Positions 1 through 11,726 are shown, counted from the stretch's first letter. The stretch: 64,000 bases of DNA from Papiliotrema nemorosa (GCA_032158125.1 JASKOT010000003.1:558001-622000); one strand, 5' to 3'. The notes: generated by a model from the sequence alone, not told the origin. Program-made: numbers and translations.

Positions 1-784
1 CACTAAAAATCCCCGCATGTATAGTAGCCGCAGCGCTGCGAGTTTTTAGCATAGACATTCTCCGCGTCCCGCACGCACAAGATCATTCGACCGACGAAAC
101 GGTGCAAAAAGTTGAGCTGTTTTGTCGTGATCCCCAGCAAGGTCGCTATCGGACTCAGAGGGATCCCAAGGAGGACCCCGACTTTTTCATTCAGAAACCA
201 AGCCTTGTAGAGTACGTCTCGGTTCGACTCACGAGGTATTTGAAAGGTAGCGACCTGTCCAACATGTTTCGGTTCCGTCAACGGACTATCTCATCAGTCT
301 GATGATTGGCAACCTTTACCCACTTCTTGATGGCTATCGCGGCGCCAACCAGTCCGGCATAAACAGCCAATGTCAAGAGCTGCCCAACAGTATAGCCACC
401 TGTGAGGGATATGTCCTTCTGAAGGGTCACGGAACCAGGTAAGATTTGCGCCCAGCTTGGGAAATGCCTCGGGTTCTGGGATACCTTTTGCTCGAGACCG
501 ACAGCGTATTGTCGGAGAGGCGAGTCTCGCTTGCCCTTATCGCCAAACCACAGTCCTTTCGACAATTCGCCTGCTCTTATACCAGATATGAGCCGAGCTA
601 CGTGTCTCGGGAGATTGACGAGGATCAGTAGACCGAGTATCGACGCTGTGATGAGAAAGATCAAGAGGACAGAGTCGGGAATGGGAACATAGTCCGATGG
701 AGGCGCAGGAGAGGCTTTCGAAGCATTGCTTCCCGAGCAGCTAGTGAGAGAGCCGGCTTGTCGAAGGACTAACGATGGGTCCAT
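1..784 (-). CDS. Ferric reductase-like membrane protein, 5' part (truncated by window edge)
   Basis: The first exon runs from the ATG at 784 down to about 290. It encodes a Ser/Pro-rich N-terminus and a hydrophobic segment (SVLLIFLITASILGLLILV, about residues 37-55), a polar loop, and a second hydrophobic stretch starting near GGYTVGQLLTLAVYAGLVGA. A probable short intron (about 32 nt, ending TTGGACAG) joins to an exon reading PLSPIATLLGITTKQLNFLH RFVGR in two pieces. This matches the ferric reductase (FRE/NOX family) pattern 'T.I...KLN.LHRWVGR' that precedes the haem-binding helices. A further intron ends in TTTTAG at the left edge, so the haem helices and FAD/NAD domains lie outside the window. 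Such enzymes reduce extracellular Fe(III)/Cu(II) at the plasma membrane. The family call rests on this short N-terminal part only. Confidence 0.55.
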
Positions 785-1053
785 AATCAGTCAAGACAGT
801 GATGAGAAACGAGGGCGAGGGACGTTGTGTGGAGGGGCGAGAATAAGGGACTATCCTGTCTACTCCCACATATATATGTTATCTGGGACGAGATGTCTCA
901 GGGACGTCACATAAGTCGATACTCACACTCGACCAATCAGCCGTGCTTTCGGGCCGACCGTGGATCCTTTGATCCATCACCCCGATTGCGGTCAGCGTGG
1001 TGCGCTCTACTCAAGGACTGGCGGATCCTTTGAGTGAGCTGTCCAAGGGGGAA

Positions 1054-1095
1054 AGATAATTCTGATAGGGGGAAGTGAGTATAAGGAACAGATAG
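1054..1095. promoter_or_regulatory. Cluster of three WGATAR motifs upstream of the ferric reductase
   Basis: AGATAA (1054-1059), TGATAG (1063-1068) and AGATAG (1090-1095) lie within 42 bases. They sit in the roughly 690-base divergent region between the ferric reductase (minus) and NUS1 (plus). Fungal iron regulators of the GATA family bind WGATAR sites, so iron control of the reductase is a reasonable inference. Short motifs like these also occur by chance. The same gap contains a direct repeat of GGATCCTTTGA near 962 and 1023 and an ATATATAT stretch near 869. Confidence 0.3.
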
Positions 1096-1473
1096 CCATC
1101 ACCCGGGTATCAAATGACTGCCGCTAGAGAAGCTGGGGTGCCGAGGCCCATTAGACGGGTGGGATGTCACTGAAGGGGGCAGAGTAACGCATGTAGCGGC
1201 AGGGCGACGGCGCATAGATGCTGCAAGTCTCGGTCAATAACGGATTCAGCGTGTGTCATCTCCGCATCGCCTTGAAACATGTCAGTCATCGGAGCCTTGA
1301 AGCGAGGTGAAGGTCAAGTAATGGTCGAAAGGCGAGCTCGTGTCCGAATGTGCGGCCACGTTTCAGATTCCGAGTTGGATTTCGTCGTCCTTTGCAAGTG
1401 TCAACCCATCATTCCCTCTCATTTCGACTACTCTACCTATCATGACCCCATAGAGCCACGACAGACGACGACA

Positions 1474-2609
1474 ATGGCGAAATACCGTCTACGAGATATC
1501 CCCGCTATACCCCTCCTTGCCTTGCTGCATGCCCTGTTTATCCTCACTTCTCTGGTCGTTCGGGTATTTGAATGCCTACGTTCGCCTCAACCTCCCAGGC
1601 GTGATGGTCGACCGCCTAGACATGTTGCTATCGTCTTGACCAGCCATAATACCTTTGACCAAACAACGAGCCTGAAACATCAGGCCAGATTGCAGTTTGC
1701 AGTGGTGGAGAGTGTTCGACGATGTATCGAATGGGCTGCAGAGGGAGGCATAGCGGAAATCTCTGTATGGAACAAGGATGGTATGTTGGCCATTGCATAA
1801 CATCGCTGGGATTGCGCAATCGTGCTAATGAAAAAGGCTTGTTGCAGAAATGCAGACATGATATTCTTGAAGACGTTGTTCGACTCCCTCCATCTCCACC
1901 CCTTTCGAGCCCTTCCTCACCTTCGAAAGGAAGCGTCGCATTGCGCAATACGGACATGCTCGGTCCAGTACGTCTCACTTTTTTTCAGTGAGCCGGTAGG
2001 ACAAGCTGAAAGTCTAGGAGATCTCATCTTCATCTCACACATATACAGTTTACGCTTCCACATCACGAGCCGTCATGCTTCATCTGTTGCCAACCTCTGC
2101 CTCGACCCTCATTTCGTCTCTTTCAAAACAATATCTGGAGACTGGCCGCAACCTCGGTAGTATCACACAAAAGTGGATAGATTCTGACGTTCGCTCGGCA
2201 TTGGGTTTCAGGAAAGACCCAGACCTTCTACTGGTACATCCTCTGACACAACTGTCGCTCCTTCGCGCACTTTTACCTCGCGCGCCACCAGAGCTGCATG
2301 GATATCCTTTCTGGCCCTTGCGGATCACCGAAATCTAGTAGGTCCTTATAGGTCGGCGCCATTGTCAAACTGACGCGCAGCCAACATCCCACTCGACTTC
2401 CTCTTCCAGTTTCCCTCACCCATTCTCTGCTGATCCTCATGGGTCGAGCGCAAATGTCGTCCCTGCCCTTGCTTCGAAAAGCCGCTCGACTCTTCCCTAT
2501 TACCGATCCTCCGCTATATGAGAGGTCAATACAAGGGGTCATCATTAGAAATGAGTGGGACGGAGCAATGTCAGCTTGGGGTCAAGTCGAGCAACGGCTA
2601 GGCAAATGA
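1474..2609 (+). CDS. NUS1: Dehydrodolichyl diphosphate synthase complex subunit NUS1 (NgBR homolog)
   Basis: NUS1 pairs with the cis-prenyltransferase catalytic subunit at the ER to make the polyprenyl diphosphate precursor of dolichol for protein glycosylation. I model four exons: 1474-1780, 1837-1967, 2018-2337 and 2381-2609, giving 328 aa. The phases agree and the introns are 56, 50 and 43 nt. An N-terminal membrane segment (LLALLHALFILTSLVVRVF) follows the start. The body has the cis-prenyltransferase-like strand EISVWNKDG, then DPDLLLV and the conserved YPFWPLRITEI. The protein ends ...VEQRLGK, which carries the C-terminal RxG motif needed for activity in this family. A long stretch of about 75 residues separates RITEI from RLGK, longer than I expect for the animal homolog. 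In-frame alternative starts lie upstream (1279), but the ATG at 1474 directly precedes the membrane segment. Confidence 0.85.
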
Positions 2610-2664
2610 CCTGTTGCAGTGTTACACCACATATATGCAGAGATTCATCCCAAAATCAAGCCAT

Positions 2665-3539
2665 CTAGTAGACGTAGGCGAGAATCTTTCCACCGGTCTG
2701 TATCGTCAGTGGTGTTTGTGATCACAGGCTCAATCTACTCACGTGCTTTCTTCGGGCCTCCTCGTGGTCCATGATACCAGACGAGGTGGTGAGGATGATC
2801 TTTCCGAAAGATCGAGCGGGGAGCAACAAGTTGACCCAGTTCTCGACTGAAAGACGTTAGTCTAGTCTTTGACCCTGAAGATGCAAACTCACTGGAGTCG
2901 ACACCGACGTTGAATCGGGGAGAGATGACACCAGTCTTGTTCAATCGACCGTTGAGCTGGATGACAATCTTTCCTCCTCGGTGGTCATCGATGATCTCGA
3001 ACTCTCCGATGTAACCTTTTCGTCAGTACATGTCCGATATCACGCGACCAAAAAGTCAGTCTGTAATATTGGAGGACAAGACAGGGTGACGAGTAAAGAC
3101 GGATGTGTGATGTGCTCCCCCAATCAGCCCAAGAATCGTCCTGTGCCCGGCCATGCGGCCTTGACTAGCGACAAGTGGGATTAGTATGAGGAGCGTATAG
3201 AGAGCAATCTACCGGAGATTTAAAGCCTGCTCTCGGTGGGAGGTTATGGAGCGAGTGTGGGCAGTTATACTCCGGGAAGGTGTATAAGGGGAGTTGTGAA
3301 GGAGAAGAAAATCGTAGTTGACGCGCCCACATGGTTGAGAGGTGAAGGGACCCTACTGACCGTGCTTCTGCATGACGGAGAGGACTTTGACGACGACCTT
3401 GGACGAAGGTCGGATCAAGACCTGTCGCTTTCCTCGTCGTTCAGCGTTGACGATGTTGTTCTATTCATGAGTGTCCTCCTTACGACCATTCATCTACTCC
3501 ACGTACAAGGGCATCGTTAAGGACGGAGACTCGAACCAT
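2665..3539 (-). CDS. RPS22: 40S ribosomal protein uS8 (S22/S15a)
   Basis: Cytosolic small-subunit protein uS8, part of the 40S body near helix 21 of 18S rRNA. There are five exons: 3507-3539, 3361-3460, 2893-3015, 2743-2846 and 2665-2697. They sum to 393 nt and encode exactly 130 aa, the canonical eukaryotic length. The start [11 protein letters not shown], the middle [20 protein letters not shown] and [20 protein letters not shown], and the C-terminal [20 protein letters not shown] are near-identical to the family. Three introns are 45-46 nt, but the second (3016-3360) is 345 nt and far longer than its neighbours. The gene shares a 406-base divergent region with the Pop3-like gene, so joint control of two ribosome/RNA-processing genes is possible (inference). 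Confidence 0.95.
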
Positions 3540-3945
3540 TTTGATGAAAGTTGATTTTGGGTTGGATTACTCTGTAAAGATATGTGATGAGCGAAACTAG
3601 TCGAAGGGGGACTAGAAGTGGTGCTAACTCGGTGCGGGTGTGTCAACTGGGACAGCCGTAGAGAGTATTTCCTTTTGGTGATGGATAAAAGTAGCGACGG
3701 AGAGAGGTCGACCTCGAAGAACGATAATTTGGTAGCGAGCAGCGACAGGCGGAGAATGCCACATGGCACACATAAGATCGGAAATTTCGCATCAGGCCAT
3801 ATAACGCCGACACAGAGGGTCAATGTGGCACTTATGACTTTCATCCGCCACGTGGCAACCCGTGCCTGACGTGTTTGCTTGTTTCAGATTTCGAGGAATC
3901 AGCGAGTCTCATCTGCAAGATCCAACTCATCGGATTCAGGTCGAT

Positions 3946-5347
3946 ATGCCTGTCCAAGGGACCATACGCGACCAGGTCAAAAGGTCCAAAGCCAATGGCA
4001 AGACAGCCGAAAAGGATGCCGCGAGCGCACCTGCAGATGGGAGGGAACGTATGGACAAAGAGGTTGTCAAGGCGGTCCTCGCTTCACCGCTTGTTACTCC
4101 TTGGTGCGATGTCCTGCTTTATTCCTCACGTAGCTCATTGTCAGGCCCAACATCCCAGCGCATCTCCAGAAGAGTGTAATGGCCGCATTGCCGAAGCTCG
4201 CACCCAAGGATATCGCGGAGTATCACCTTGGCCGAGCTCGCTGTCATCAGAAGGAGAAGAAGCACCGTAAACAAGCATTACGGCCTAAGGAGAACGCCAA
4301 ACCCGACGAGGCCAGCTCCAAGTTGATCGAGATTGGGGCTCTGGAGGGAAATACCGGCGCGGCAGATTTGGAGCAGAAGAACCTTCCTGTCAGACCGACG
4401 TCACCCGCTATTCTCGAACATCTCGTACTTGGTATCAACGAGACCATCAAGACCCTCGAGCGAAACATAGATGACCTCAAACTCCGGTTGATGCTCATGG
4501 CTGATGCGATCAATGCTACCAATACGACCCTTCCTGCGGATCGAGACGGTCTCCTCCCCACTGCCCCACGATCTCCTTCTCCCCCTACTCTGAAAGATCC
4601 ATCACCACTGGGATGGATCATCGTCCCCGTTCTGTCTATATCTCCACAGAGTCTCGTCAGTCCTATCCCGCAATACTGTGCAACGTACAACTCTCTGGTT
4701 TATCAGTGGACGCAACTGCAGAAGACTGTCAAGTCGCGTTTGAAAGAGGAGAGGTGGGATGTTCTAGGCGACGAGAGGAGGGAAATACGCGTGATACCCC
4801 TGGGCAAGGTGGAGCCTGAAATGGCGTTGGCAGTCGGTCTTAGAAGACTCGCGTGCCTGGGTGTCCGAGTGAGTATCGTCATTTACCGCGCTCATGATAG
4901 ATATCACACCCCGAGATCGACGTACTGGAGAAACTCCTTCCCAAATCGGTGTTGCACCCACCCCGGCATAACATAACCCTACCTTTCCCGTCTTCATCCC
5001 TCAGCATACATACATCGTCAAAGCGCAAAGCCCAATCCGAGGACACGGAGAAGTCGGCCAAGAAGGCCAAGATCGCTCCTTCCACTTTGCCTTTACCTCA
5101 CGTGCACTACGCACCTCTGACGGTGAAGGGTATCACCACGACTCTGCCGAAAGACGGGAATGCTCGAAAACAGAAAAGGATGGAAGGTGTTAGGCAGAAG
5201 AGGCTTGAAGCAAAGGAACGTAGGAGAAAAGAGAGGAAAGAGGCATTCAAGAAAGGCCTGAAGGGTGATCGCGCCAAAGTGCCCCGCCATGGGGAGAAAA
5301 AGAGCAAGAAAACAAGAAAAGCGAAACAGGCGGATCAACCTTCATGA
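3946..5347 (+). CDS. Probable RNase P/MRP protein subunit Pop3-like
   Basis: Three exons: 3946-4103, 4145-4868 and about 4916-5347, giving about 437 aa. The N-terminal part has SPLVTPWPNIPAHLQ followed by a Lys/Arg-rich helix. This resembles the start of fungal Pop3, where a 'SPF...WP' element precedes a basic segment. The middle has LGWIIVPVLSISPQSLVSPI, and later VIPLGKVEPEMALAVGLRRL, which fits the L7Ae-like fold of Pop3 (Gly/Ser-rich strand, then ALG-type helix). The C-terminal 100 residues are extremely basic (KRKAQSED, RKQKRMEGVRQKR, KKSKKTRKAK) and suggest RNA binding and nuclear/nucleolar location. Pop3 acts in pre-tRNA and pre-rRNA processing. The assignment comes from pattern memory. 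The alternative is an unrelated basic nucleolar protein. The 3' end of intron 2 could instead be at 4900 (32 nt rather than 47 nt). Confidence 0.55.
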
Positions 5348-5640
5348 TCATTACCTATGCCCCCAGCCTATCTCTGCGGAAAGATGTATCCCGCATAGGC
5401 CGGCGGATCTGGTTGAGAAGAGATGTAGCAGACTGACCAAACTTACGCACAGACCAACAGCGATGGATGTTGCGACGACACGCGTCGTCTATGCCACGCT
5501 GGAAATGTCGTGGCAATAAGGCATCCTTCAATTCATCGCCTGGCTATCTCTTTCTCTTTCATCCAACTTGAGCGACACTTGGCGAATCTTGAGAGACGAC
5601 TAAGCAACACCGACATACATATGGTACTAAGCGTCTTCCG

Positions 5641-8361
5641 ATGGCGTCCAATCCTTTCAGCACCTCTCACAATCGCATTCCCTTCGAAGCAAGTGATACG
5701 CACGAGGCGACCGGAGAGGCTTCCTCAAAGCACACAGTATCCTCTGGTGAGAAGGCCAGATGTACAGCGCTGAACCTGTACGGGTCCCGCGATATCTGCT
5801 TCAATGGGATGGATGATCAGGAAGAAGACGACACATCGTCATTGTCGCCAGCAGGCATAGCCCGCATGGACTTCCCACGCCGCCAAGCGGGTGCGATGGT
5901 CAAGTACAAACCTATGGAAAACAGCAATACCGCGAGCTCGGCACCTGGGAGTCGTGCATCCTCTGCTACCCCAGCGTCACCTACACCAAAACGCAAAGAA
6001 AGACCGTGGACCAATAGCTCTCCAAAGCTTGCGTCAAAGTCCTGCAAAACCTCTTCAACTAAACATGCGCACAAGATACTCCCAAAGCGAGAAGCTGCAT
6101 CCACGCCAAGTGTCAAGGCGGAAGATACTGATGGTTCAGACGACGACCAGCCAACAAAGCAAGTCTCCCCAATGTAAGTAATGCTGATTGATCACAGGTT
6201 GGATAAGATCTTCCACAATGGCTTGAATGACTATGAGCAAGATACCGAACTCTCTGTTGCCTTGCAAGAGCTCGGTTTGGGAAGTCTGGAACAGCCCTTG
6301 GCAAATTCCAAAATCGTCTTACATGAGTATCAGGTATGTTCCGATTTAGGATATACCCATGTTTATACATACTGCCCGACAGGCAATTGGTGTGTATTGG
6401 ATGCTGCAGCAAGAGCGCAAGAGGGTATGTCAGGGAGGCATTTTGGGGGACGAAATGGGGCTCGGTAAAGTAAGTGGTAAAGCCTCAACGCATTCTCAAC
6501 TGACATTGCAGACCATTGAGGCATTGGCATTGATAATCGCAAATCCGTCCAAAAATCCCGACATTATAGCAACCTTGGTGGTCGCGCCGCTTCCGTTAAT
6601 CAGTCAATGGCAGTCGGAGATTGGCAAACACACCTCTCTCCGTTCAATGGTCTACCACGGCAATCTAAGGTTCATAACCGCTGAGACGTTGAAGCATTTC
6701 GATGTCGTGCTCACTACATATGACATTGTATCCAGTGAGGGTCAAGGACTACTGGTGAGATGTCACCCCAAATGCCGAGGACTCTACTAATTTACCCAGC
6801 ACGACATCCCTTCAAAGACTCGGAAGCCGGTCGGCCCACTACTTCGGTACGAATTTTATCGAATCATCCTTGACGAAGCCTCTGGAATCAAGAATCGGCT
6901 CTCTATCCGCAACCGCTGTGTTCAGCAGCTGAAAGGAGATTTAAGATGGTGCATGACAGTGAGCTCCTCATCGTCCGAACTGACCATTGACACGTAGGGA
7001 ACGATCATTCACAACTCTTTGAGCGATGCCTTTCCCCTTTTGCACTTCATTGGAGTGGTAGATTGGGACACGTTTGAGAGAGACATCGTCAGGTTGACGC
7101 GCACCAAGGATGAGACGTCGCACAGGTACCGGTTGGCGCTATCCCGTACGCAGGTATGTGAACGACTCGTTAGCCACTGATGAGGGTAGGCGTATTTGCG
7201 TCAAGTGATGCTTCGACGGAAGCAATGGGATCAGAAGACTGGTCATCAGATTGTCAAGCTTCCTCCGAAATCCGTCGAAGTCGTCTTGCTGGACTTTGAT
7301 GACGATGAGCGAGAGTTTTACAACGCAATCGAGGAGCAGAGTCGTGCTATCGTCAACAAATGGCTACGACAAGGTAATGTAGAATATCTGAGTCTCTGGC
7401 TAAGCAAACAGGCAAGATACTGGTTCACTACCACTCAATCATGGCCATGCTAATGACGCTACGTCAGGCATGCTGTCATCCAACCCTAGTCAAGACGGAG
7501 AATGGGGTCCAAGCTGGCGAGGCAGAAAAATCCGACATAGTCAAAGGCGAAGCAGGCTGCAAGGAAGAGATCAAATCGCTCCATGAAGAGATCGCGCCCG
7601 AAATCTTCGACCAACTTGTTCTTGCGGAAGAACAATCCCAATCGCAGGCTGTCAGGAGCCCCCTTCCGACAGTTATCAGATCTGCGACGTCCTTGAATTT
7701 GTCATCCGTCGAAATGAATGTCAAACTCCGGAGAATGGGTGAGTGAGACGGGTTCATGGCACTGATACTCATCGACAGTCCGGATCATGCGGGAATGGAG
7801 GCAGGAAGATCCTTCCCAAAAGACATTGATTTTCTGCTTCTTCCGAGACATGCTCGACCTCGCGGAAGTCACCCTGCGGCGGAAGGGATACAAGGTGGTG
7901 CAGTACACTGGGGGGATGAGTCCAAGAGAGCGTGATGAAGCGATTGCTTTATTCGGAAGCAAAAGTCTGAACGCCCCCACTGTCATGCTTCTCTCCTCCA
8001 GTATCGGTGGAGGTGAGTCGGAGTTTTGTTGGCGCAGCTGATCGGCAGTGGGGCTCAATTTGACCATGGCGAGCCGCGTGATCAAGCTTGATCACGCTTG
8101 GACTCACGCTCAAGAGGAACAAGCGTTTGGCCGTGTCCACCGAATGGTGCGAATCTCCGTCTTATGGGGTTGTGGCTGATGGTCAGGGCCAGAAATCGGA
8201 GGTCTTTATCAAACGACTGGTTTACAAGGACTCGGTCGAGTCACGGATCATTGACCTGTTCGGACCCTATAGTATGCCTGATCGGTACTGATGATACAGT
8301 CAAGAGAAGAAAAGGCGAATTGCAGATGGAGCGCTTGGAGAGGGCGGCACGGCTCGGCTAG
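5641..8361 (+). CDS. SNF2-family DNA-dependent ATPase, tandem copy A
   Basis: Twelve exons sum to 2304 nt (767 aa): 5641-6173, 6198-6333, 6383-6469, 6512-6754, 6800-6958, 6998-7153, 7190-7373, 7412-7738, 7779-8012, 8049-8146, 8187-8271 and 8300-8361. Every phase agrees. A disordered Ser/Pro/Lys-rich N-terminus of about 180 residues precedes the ATPase. Motif I is GDEMGLGKT, motif Ia VVAPLPLISQW, motif II ILDEAS (the His of DEAH is Ser), motif III LRWCMTGTIIHNSL, motif IV KTLIFCFF, motif V GLNLTMASRV, and motif VI QAFGRVHRMGQ. The layout resembles Rad16/Rad5-type SNF2 enzymes but there is no RING finger between the lobes. Such ATPases translocate on DNA or remodel chromatin in the nucleus. The first intron is only 24 nt and the last 28 nt. 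A paralog follows 320 bases downstream on the same strand. Confidence 0.8.
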
Positions 8362-8680
8362 CGAAACTTTCCGTCATGGATCTCGTCAGCCTCTTTGGCT
8401 GTGGCTGATTTCGAGTGTCACGTCTATGAGTTGATTGCCGGAGTACACGGCGACACCACTTCCTTTCGATGCACTTTCCTACGCGACCATCATGCACGTC
8501 TGTTCCTGTTATATTTCACCTCGTGATCCTGCCGTCGTCAAGGCACCATCGTCATGTTGATCAAGAAGGCGAATCCGGGAGCCGAGCCCTTGTAACGGAC
8601 ATATATAGCTGATATAAAATGGATACTGATCTCCTGTCGCAAAGTCTCGGGATTTGCCCTCTTCTTGCAACAACACTACA

Positions 8681-11522
8681 ATGCCAAACACAACAGCTGC
8701 TTCGCCTCGAGAAATCATCGGTAGGCGCTTGCAGCCGAAAAGGGGTGCTACTCCTGCTACCTCGATCGTGCCCCGACAAGCCTCCCGGGTAAGCATTTTT
8801 CTGGCGACCTGCACACTCCAAGACTGAGCATCAGCTGGTGCAGAGTTGCATAGCCTCACTGGAAGGCGGCAGTGAAGCCGAGGATCCTTCGTTGGCGCTC
8901 GTTCCAGCGGCTGCGGAGGTTGATCGAGGTCCGGTACCGACGTGAGTTACTCTCGTCCATAATGACTCGGAGCGGCGTGTGCTGACGTCAGACTCGAAGA
9001 GCTGTTTGAGGGCGGGCTTAAGGATGCAGCAATGGAGGTGGGCTACAAGAAAGCTCTGAAAAACCTTGGTCTCAGCAACAAGGACCGAACACTGCCCAGC
9101 ATGAAGATACCACTTTTACCCCATCAAGTGAGCATTATCATAAGCGAGAGCGGCTCATTGGCTGATGGAGATAGATTATCGGAGTTGACTGGGCGCAGCG
9201 TCAAGAGAAACGAGCGTTTTTGCAGGGTGGAATTCTGGCTGACGAGATGGGTTTAGGAAAGGTCCGTCGTCCCATGATGCTTGGAGGAAAGCTCACAGGC
9301 AGACCGTCCAGCTCATCGCTGTCATCCTCGAAGATAACAGAAAGCACAAAGACAATTCCACGTCTCGACAGGGTCCGACCTTAGTGGTAGTGCCGTCTCG
9401 AGGCCTACTCGATCAATGGTACAGTGAACTTAAAACAATGGCAGTGGATGGGGACTTGATCGTTCACTGTTACATCGGTAGTGACCGCCGAATCAACTCA
9501 GGCCTTCTACATCAAGCTGATGCCGTCCTCACGACATACGGAACGGTACTCGGCGACGCATCCACCCTTCTCGGGGAGGACGACTTTGTCGTCGATGACG
9601 TGAGGCTCCTACGGTGACTGTCGGGCTGACTTGACAGGACTATTCCTCTTCAGAGGAAGCGGAGAATGGGCCTGGACCACTGGTCAAGACCGAATGGCAT
9701 CGTATCGTCCTTGACGAGGCGGCATATATCCGAAATATGCTGGGCAAGAAGTCTCAGGCGATACACTTCCTGAATAGCGATATTCGATGGTGCTTGACGG
9801 TGAGTTTCGCTCGCTTTGCCTTCAAGTACGAGGCGGGTCTGAAACACAGGCGACGCCTGTACACAACTCATTGCTTGACATTTTCCCGTATCTCAAATTC
9901 GGCGGAGTGGTCTTTTGGGACGACTTTCAGAACAATATACTAAAAATCATGGGGAAGAATCGGGATCTCGCGCTCAAACGAGCACAGGTCAGCGTCCCTG
10001 TGTCAGCGTCCGGTTAGCCCTGTCCAGCTGATATGTAGGCGATACTGCGACAATGCTCATTGAGACGTACAAAGCGTTGCACGATTGATGGGAAGCAGAT
10101 CATACAGCTACCACCGCTCGACAAGAAAGCTATCATACTAAAACTGACCCCGGAAGCTCGTAAAGTCTACGATTGGCTGGCGGACAATGTGGAAATTCAG
10201 CTGAGAGACTCGATTCTTACTGGTAAGGCCTCTTCCTCCGTCCCACCAGGATTCTATCTGACCTATCTCAGGCGTAAACAATGGCAAAGGGCTAGTCGCT
10301 ATCATACGTCTGATGCGACTGCGACAAGCATGCTGCCACCATCGATTGGCATTGTCGGATCGGAAATGGCTCGACAAGCTGATATCGATCGGTAAGAAAA
10401 GCAATACAGGCCCCGAAGAGTGGGATGAGGATATCGAGGATATCGAGGATGCTCGGAGTGAGGAAGAAGTGCTATTAGAAGTCTATGAGGCGTGAGTTGC
10501 CAGATTCCAAAATTATCTGCGCTAACTGGCAGGCGAAAACAAGCACCACGAGTCGCTCGTCCAAGGGTCGACGTATCAGCTCAGACGCCGAGCATAGCCT
10601 CGGGGAGTCATAGATCGAAGAACAGAAAGGTGTGCAAAACGCTCAGATAGATTACTGATATCCCAGAGATTCGCTTCACCTCGAATAGCAAAGAAGCAAA
10701 AAAGAGATAAACCGGCATCCGGGAGGACACCACCAGCTATGTCGGTGTTGGAGGGAGAAGCGGAAGTCAGTGCGAAGGTCTTGAAGATATGTGAATGTTT
10801 CATCAACAAGTTCACGAATTACCGCTTCCAAACGCTCATCATCAGATGAACTCTTGCAGTCAGACGAATGGCAAGGCAAAAAGACGCTCATCTTCTGCTC
10901 CTTTGTCGAAATGCTTCAGTTCACGGCTGCCTATCTTCGAGGGAAGGGCATCAAATGTGCCGAGTATCATGGAAAATGCTCAACAATCGCCAAGGAGCGT
11001 AATCTGCGATCGTTCAAGAGTGACAAACCTGGTACTCCAACAGTATTGTTCTTGACGCACAGATGTGGCGGAGGTAGGCTTACGGCTCTCGACCCATCAA
11101 ATGTGGCTCACGATCAGAGGGTTTGAACTTGACCATCGCGTCAAGGATCATTCTGGCTAGTCCGTCTTGGACGTACGCAGAAGTCATGCAGACAATTGGA
11201 CGTGCTCATCGGATCGTGAGTGACGCATGCAGCAAGATTTGCTGATTGCCAGGGTCAGAAGGAGACGGTCGTGGTGCGCGAGCTCATCTTCGAGGATACG
11301 GTGGAGGAGACGGTCAAGGAGAGGCATGTCATTCGCTTATACTGTATCTGGTGCTGAACCCCTAGACAAGAAGCGAAAAAGGTCACTGCTGCCGGCGCTT
11401 TGGGAGATGACTCGATCACTAGATTGGGCTCTTTGACATTTGATGAGCTTCTGAAACTGTTTCACCGAAAACCTCGGGCATTGGAGGAGAAGGCGTTGGT
11501 GCAGGTTCAGGAGACAAGTTGA
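8681..11522 (+). CDS. SNF2-family DNA-dependent ATPase, tandem copy B
   Basis: Fifteen exons sum to 2214 nt (737 aa), beginning with the ATG at 8681. The main exons are 8992-9127, 9175-9261, 9303-9599, 9638-9799, 9850-9987, 10039-10222, 10846-11073, 11118-11215, 11253-11323 and 11366-11522. Motif I is ADEMGLGKT, motif II VLDEAAYIRN (Ala in place of His), motif III RWCLTATPVHNSL, motif V GLNLTIASRI, and motif VI QTIGRAHRIGQ. Exons over motif I (87 nt), the inter-lobe segment (184 nt) and motif VI (98 nt) have the same lengths as in copy A, so the two arose by tandem duplication. A longer acidic/basic linker (GPEEWDEDIEDIED...) sits between the lobes. The last intron (11324-11365) is best explained as GC-AG. 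The N-terminus is much shorter than in copy A, and no RING finger is seen. Confidence 0.78.
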
Positions 11523-11726
11523 AATGAGCTGTTTAGTGGCTCGACCGGTAACGAGTATGGTGGGCATGTAGCAATGTATGATAGAATAGCTTGACTCGCC
11601 CCTGCCTCCCGATACGGTTTTTAAGCGCAGCTTGATGCTGGCAATGCAATCTGCACAGCTCATCGGCTTTCGGTCATCGTACCAAAAGTTACTCGTACCA
11701 TTCACCCTCATCACCCCAAATCCGAC

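Noticed and set aside
3016..3360. Box C/D snoRNA in the uS8 intron
   Set aside because: No RTGATGA box C was found in gene sense. Only the weaker H/ACA idea was kept as a finding.
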